Shown here: positions 59,036 to 64,000 of the stretch, piece after piece
Layout: every line of letters starts with the position of its first letter
Numbering within the stretch: position 1 is the stretch's first letter
Origin: Tubulanus polymorphus
Lineage: Eukaryota > Nemertea > Palaeonemertea > Tubulaniformes > Tubulanidae
Direction of reading: 5' to 3'
NCBI RefSeq assembly: GCF_964204645.1
Contig: NC_134033.1
Location: 6,668,231-6,732,230 of the forward strand
DNA: 64,000 bases
The notes under the pieces: model-generated
The model's database searches: none
The model's input: the letters and a program-made list of their open reading frames with translations, nothing else
Told to the model about the DNA's origin: nothing
Made by a program: the position numbers and the translations under genes

Positions 59036-60903
59036 AGGGCTCCGCAGTAACTAAAGTCATTAGGAATTAATGAAATACCAGTTTCATTAATGATGAAATA
59101 ACTCAAATGAAAAGTCTGGTTTATAAAGCTGTCTGCTCAGACGAAATTTTCCAAAAAATCCTAATTTTGCCAATAAAATATCGTTGATAATTGTGATTGA
59201 TCATTGCAAGTCAGAACCAGTTAATCACTCATACATACATTTTAATAAATCTGATTCCTCCTTTACAGTGAACTTAGCTTTAACCTAGTAGAGGCTACTA
59301 GTATAGCCTATGTAGATCTATGCATATGCGTAGGCCTAACAACCGGACAGATTGGTTTTAGGCCTATTGAATATCAACCCTCCTAAACATCATATTCCTA
59401 CACCATATTTAACAGGGATAGGTCCATGGGGTATTCAATTCGTAAAATCGATTTCATTTTCGGATTATGAAGAAATAAATCATTTGTAGGCCTACTTCGC
59501 GTCGCAGCAATGTTGCCGAATTTTTTATTGAAAATTTTGTTTGAAGTTCAATCAACGAGTCCGTTAATAATCACAACAATTATACCATGCTTGCTTGAAA
59601 CAGTAAAGCTCAGTAGGCCTAGAGGTCGCGTAGTACAACTCAATAAACACTTCAAGCGACCTACTAACCAGCGTCTACTGTCTGTCACACCTGCTCTCTC
59701 TCCGTGCGACGTTTCGGTCCATGATTTGGTTAATAATCGGTTTATCTCTAAAGATTATGCATCAATTTGTTCAGTAAGAAATTTACATTCAGAAATAAAT
59801 CATGAAGTGGCCTAGATTTGTTTGTATTTTCATCTATCTGCGATAGTTTTTCTTGCATTCGTCGCGTAATGCTGAAAAATGGCTTTTATGGCCCATCACG
59901 TGGCGCCACCTTCTGTATTTTGATATGCTACTTAGCAGATGATGACTTCACTGTAACGTTTCCGAGCGTCCGCGGAGCGGATTTTTCAGCATTACGTGAG
60001 CGTATGCTGAATAAATTATCGCTCATAAATAAAACAAAGAACTACAAATAACTTTAGTAGAAATTGTTGTTTATTTCTGAATGCAAAGTTCTCACTGAAC
60101 AAATTGATGCGTAAAAAAGGTAGACAAACTGTTTATTAACGAAATAACGGACCAAAACGTCACATGGAGAGCAGGTGTGACAGACAGTAGAAACGATCTC
60201 CTATCCACCGCGGCATGCGAGATGCTCACTCGGAATATCAAGCTTGAGTCCAGCTTATGGATAAGAATGTGTAATATATACAGGCATTTAGTAAATATCC
60301 CGTGGATTTTGGTTAAGATCGGTATGTACTGTAGGAAAAATGGAATGTTGATAAATTTTTGAAATCTGCGGCCAAATCACTGGTAGTAATAAATCCATTT
60401 ATTGATACCTCATCACCACAACAGCTTTTCTCCGCTGCGTCAGTTCGGCATGTTTAGTTTAGGCCTATACGACTCGGTACTCTAATGATTTATCATAGTG
60501 AATATCCGATAAAGAAACTAACTGTTTGAAGCCCGCAGCCAAATCACTAAATTTATTAAATTAATAAATTTATTTGTACTTGCTTTGATTCTCATGGCGA
60601 GGAGAACCCGCAGCGGATCCGCGGAACGACAATGTAAAGACACAAGTTGATTCATTGATATTTACAGCTCGACAGTGCTTACAATATTTTGAGTAGTAAA
60701 TTATATCCTGTCGGTCGGTTAAGTGTACTGATGAAGAAAATGGCTAATTGTTAAAATTAATTGTTTGAAGACCGCGGCTGAATGTGACATCTTGCGGCAA
60801 TGAATTTGTTTATTTACACTTGAATTGATAATCGAAGTGACAAGCAGCCTCCGGTGGATTTCGGGATGACGGCTCAGAAAAAACATGTCACCTCATTGAA
60901 TAG

Positions 60904-62171
60904 GCTGTGTTGTCATATCGCGGAAAGACGGAATCGCGGAATTTTTTCCAAAAATGCGGAATTTCTTCATTTTTACTTTAAAAAGTAAACGGGTTTTCCC
61001 ACGGGGATACCCACTGTCGGACAGGGCACCGGACCGATCGATGCAACGAGTTAGGTTCGAATCCCATTATTTGCAGGCAATTTTATATGGAATTATTATA
61101 TTACGATACCGTTGACTGGGCCAAATTCGGTTTTCGTATCTAGTCAACTAGTGGTCGGAACTAATAACCGAATGCGCTTGATTTTCGAACTATTTCCGGA
61201 ATATAGTTCCGACTATCGGACATTCGGTTTCGTTTAGTTCGACTATACTCGACTAACTCAGATAACCGAAGGTGGCCCTGGCTGCCACCTGTAGAAGAAG
61301 TCAGAATCAAGTGGGGTGAAAGAGACCAGGCACCTAATGTCTATTTCTACTAGGCAAACTTCGGTTATCGAAGTTCATCGACTTTTTGAGAACTTCAGAA
61401 ACGAATATTATCAGATAAATATTGAGCACGTTCGCGGTGTCGGACCGTAATTGTAGATGGTTGCAAACATGAAATCCTACGACCAAACAAGTACCGGTTC
61501 AAATTCCTTTGAAATTATTATAATTTTACGGCCGTCCAGTACCAGTACCAATAAGATTCTTTTGATCCAAATAATCAGCATAGGGACATATATGTTATAG
61601 CAGTCACAAAGTTAACATTAAAAAAAACGAAACCATTTTATAATCTTTCATATCATTTAATTCTAAAAGATAAACCACATTCGCGTATAACAACAATGTA
61701 GACACACAACACGCATGAACAATCCTAAGCCAGAATGAAATATACATAATGTCTATTTATTTTCGTCTGAATCAATTCATTTCCAATGTTTTAAATCCAG
61801 AGACCAGAGTCAAATCTTAACTCGGAAATGAGTCCTGGAGAATGACCCATGGTGTCATCACAAATCCTACGTTTACGTACCATCGATTTGTATTCCTTCA
61901 GTTAATGCAGCGATACTCTGTATCACTGAATTCGCAAAGCACGTATTGCCTAGGTTCTCCATTATTTGGAACAGTATCGTTAAGTTGTTGACTGGCGATA
62001 TAATAAATTATCAAATACTAATTCCCGGTGTTGAAAACCTGGGTCCGGTGCCCTGTCCGACAGTGGGTATCCCCGTGGGAAAACCCCGTTTACTATTTAT
62101 AGTAAAAATGAAGAAATTCCGCGTTTTTGGAAAATTCCGCGTTTCCGTCTTTCCGCGATATGACAACACCG
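60904..62171. mobile_element. hAT-like element with 130-bp TIRs inside element C
   Basis: GTGTTGTCATATCGCGGAAA at the left is inverted at the right end; inverted similarity extends about 130 bases to GGGCACCGGACC. TTGAATAG flanks both sides (60896-60903, 62172-62179), an 8-bp target duplication. Element B (31875) keeps the empty site. No transposase. Confidence 0.8.
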
Positions 62172-62409
62172 TTGAATAGGGCCCAATTTTCGATGTTTAC
62201 GGCCCGACAGTACTTTTGTAACGTTGATTCATACGCAAGGAGTATTTGTAGATCTCAGTGAGCTGAAGGATATCATACGGATTGTATCGGCAACAGTGGC
62301 AAGGTAACAAAGCCTATGTTCTTTTCGTGAAAATAGTGTGACATAAAATAATAATAATAAGAAACATGCATATCTCAATAGAGTTTTCTGTGAAGTAACA
62401 GAAAACCCT

Positions 62410-62746
62410 AATTATAACTTCGTCCAGAGCGTCATCTCTGAGTTCAAAATGTAATAGTACATCGAATATATGCGTGCTTTTACGTTACCTGCTTGAATGA
62501 GTGGCTGCTTATTGGAACACTGCCAGTTTTCTGAAAAACTTAAACTAGGCCACACATCAAGGCATGTTTTCACACTTCAAACATACGTAGCTCATACATC
62601 GGCAGTAGCTCATACATCGGCAGTAGGTTGGCCGTTAAAAAAAAAATATCTATTTCAATGAATCCCAGAAAAAACTTTTCACTCTGCAACTTTGAAGTCG
62701 GGTCGGTCGGGTTACGGCTAACTGACCACTATTTTGGGATGGCCTT
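62410..62746. mobile_element. Remaining part of the second PIF-like MITE
   Basis: It is the inverse of 12988-13147 joined to 14067-14290, without the nested foldback element, and so gives that element's empty site. It ends GGGATGGCC followed by TTA at 62747. Confidence 0.65.
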
Positions 62747-62751
62747 ATGAA

Positions 62752-63262
62752 TGATCATTTAACCTTTTATAGCAGAAGATGAGTGCTGTATTTCCTGTTT
62801 GATAGAATTTGATATAAATTGTAATTTCTTGTGACCTGAAAGTACTAAGCAGCAAAGTAGGTCTAGGTCTAGACCTGGTATTTTAGCTTCCGCAGCCATA
62901 CATTGGAAGAGATTATCAATACTCAATATTCAGCCACCCTCTGATTGGTGACATCATATGAATTTAATTCTAATATTTTTTCATACCTTATCATGAAAAA
63001 TATTTTTTCCAAATGTAAAATAGTTTCCCTGCCGCGCCTATATGTACCCAACGAAATGTTGTACGTGGACCGTAAACAATGTATATCTTCGGTCTTATTT
63101 GACTACAAAATAATTCTTTGAGAAAGATGAAATGCAATATAAACTTATAAAACTTTGAAGTCACAAATTAAAAAGATTCCCTTGTTAGTAATGCCCTTGC
63201 TCCAAACAACCTCTAGCTTTTTCAAGGTAAACCACACTTTGCCCATGGGCAATTTATTTCAT
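62752..63262 (+). repeat. R1 dispersed repeat, copy 5 (3' part)
   Basis: From AGCAGAAGATGAG to GCCCATGGGCAATTTAT, following the order of the other copies. Confidence 0.7.
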
Positions 63263-63707
63263 GTAGTGTGATCTTTTCGGCAGCTAAAATGGGCTTGTCT
63301 TTTCATGTAAGGATATATTAACAGAAAATGAACATTATCGCCACATAGCCTATACCATCTTAACTATTTTTAAACTTGTTACATCGTTACAATGTAAATC
63401 TTTCTGTAAAACTTTGAATATTGAATCATTCTTCTTCTACTGTGGCATGAAGGTATAAGGTCCGTGGGCCTCTTGTCTCACTTAATTTTCAATGAAAAGA
63501 ATTTTTTCGTTCTAGTAGCCTGTACATGACAAATTTTTTACTTCACACTATGGTTTGGCGAGCCACTGGACCATTGATCCTTTATTAAAAACTGATTTTC
63601 TACACTTCACTCTGCAATGATGAATGTCCGAGCGGGTGATACCCTCACTTTTAGTTGATAGTGTACCATTGAGCAGCATATTGATTTATATTTGACTTTA
63701 TTTTCAG

Positions 63708-63773
63708 GTGGTCCTGCAAGTTCCTTGGCTATATCAACGACTACAGTACCCTCTATCACCACAATTCCTATTG
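63708..63773 (+). CDS. SAP130: SAP130-like gene, exon 6 of those visible (gene continues past window)
   Basis: This short exon follows a TTTTCAG acceptor and ends at an ideal GTAAGT donor. It enters in phase 1 and leaves in phase 1, as required by exon 5. It adds 22 Ser/Thr-rich residues. No stop is present and the remaining 227 bases look intronic, so the gene extends beyond 64000. The C-terminal SAP130 domain is not in the window. Confidence 0.65.
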
Positions 63774-64000
63774 GTAAGTCACACATCACAGTAGTTAGTC
63801 TGTGCCATATGATGATTTAAGTTTACTTTCTCGTAAACCAAATTAATCTGACTCTAGTCTAAAATGATCGGTTTTATGTTTTGAAAGCATGTTTATATTC
63901 CTCAAGTCCATTGATAAGGCCTTTAGACAATGATAAGGATAGATCGAACTCTGGATCAGGGTTGAACTGTATTAAGCCCCTTGACTGTCTCAAACAAAAT

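Larger units (their letters stand above)
57913..62409 (-). mobile_element. Hairpin-ended element C (inverted copy of A/B)
   Basis: Inverse orientation to A and B. The left edge is ATATAGCTGCGCAGCAGC and AACGGGTTTTCTG; the right edge is GTTTTCTGTGAAGTAACAG and AAAACCCT. AATTATAA flanks both sides (57905-57912, 62410-62417). The target is a PIF-like MITE whose halves remain on both sides (before 57905, after 62410). It contains the RT fragment, the TTCGTTCGAAC tract, AGGCCTAC sequence and a nested hAT-like element. Confidence 0.7.
47617..63707 (+). other. 16 kb repeat-filled intron of the SAP130-like gene
   Basis: This intron lies between two phase-matched exons. It holds, in order: a Helentron-like fragment (48180-48480), a hAT-like end (48557), a truncated pearl-like repeat (50107-50932), a 3.4 kb long-TIR element (53136-56545), two R1 copies, an inverted hairpin-ended element (57913-62409) with a nested hAT-like insertion, and a TTA-target MITE. 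I see no further host exon in it. The stretches 47620-48180, 48760-50100, 50935-53130 and 63265-63700 show nothing I recognise. Confidence 0.6.

Overview
The window is nuclear DNA of an animal: it holds multi-exon coding sequence with GT-AG introns and a dense, nested mix of metazoan mobile elements. The repeat content resembles that of marine invertebrates: Polinton/Maverick, pearl-like Helentron-type repeats with phasable tandem cores, a Jockey/CR1-like LINE, TTA-target MITEs and hAT-like elements. I cannot name the phylum from sequence alone; a lophotrochozoan or other marine invertebrate is a reasonable guess. An 8-base palindrome, TAGGCCTA, recurs in many unrelated places.

Host gene. The only host gene I can support is on the + strand. 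Six exons (43428-43566, 44874-44975, 45910-46018, 46516-46704, 47200-47616, 63708-63773) join in one consistent phase. They encode about 336 residues that resemble the N-terminal half of SAP130, a subunit of the SIN3/HDAC corepressor complex. The gene runs off the right edge. Its fifth intron is about 16 kb and is filled with repeats. A possible 5' non-coding exon ends at 36732.

Layout. 1-1475: unassigned, with a hairpin/ATT repeat fragment. 1476-5284: degenerate LTR retrotransposon (LTRs, tRNA-Lys primer site, six-copy leader repeat, broken gag/protease/RT, polypurine tract). 5285-8190: unassigned sequence with two tRNA-like repeat heads. 8191-12259: a 4.1 kb CACTG-ended TIR element with a spliced, minus-strand ORF in it. 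12293-14770: copy of a dispersed repeat (R1) carrying nested MITEs. 15150-35740: a dead Polinton complex. Its main copy reads on the minus strand from about 34545 to about 21060. It has a split small gene, a truncated polymerase B, an HNH nuclease, small ORFs, an integrase with a chromodomain and a packaging ATPase; an inverted zinc-finger fragment sits at 15150-16320. It is broken by a LINE (16380-20650), a TIR element with 10-bp target duplications (23085-23843) and a pair of hairpin-ended elements (27440-34331). 35743-43400: promoter-like sequence, minisatellite, pearl-like element, R1 copy and a hAT-like element. 43428-64000: the SAP130 exons and introns, with further MITEs, pearl-like fragments, a 3.4 kb long-TIR element, an inverted hairpin-ended element (57913-62409) and a hAT-like insertion inside it.

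Function. The mobile genes do not work together with the host gene and nearly all are broken by frameshifts, stops or insertions. The value of the window is in its stratigraphy: several insertions can be dated relative to each other because a second copy in the window shows the empty site.
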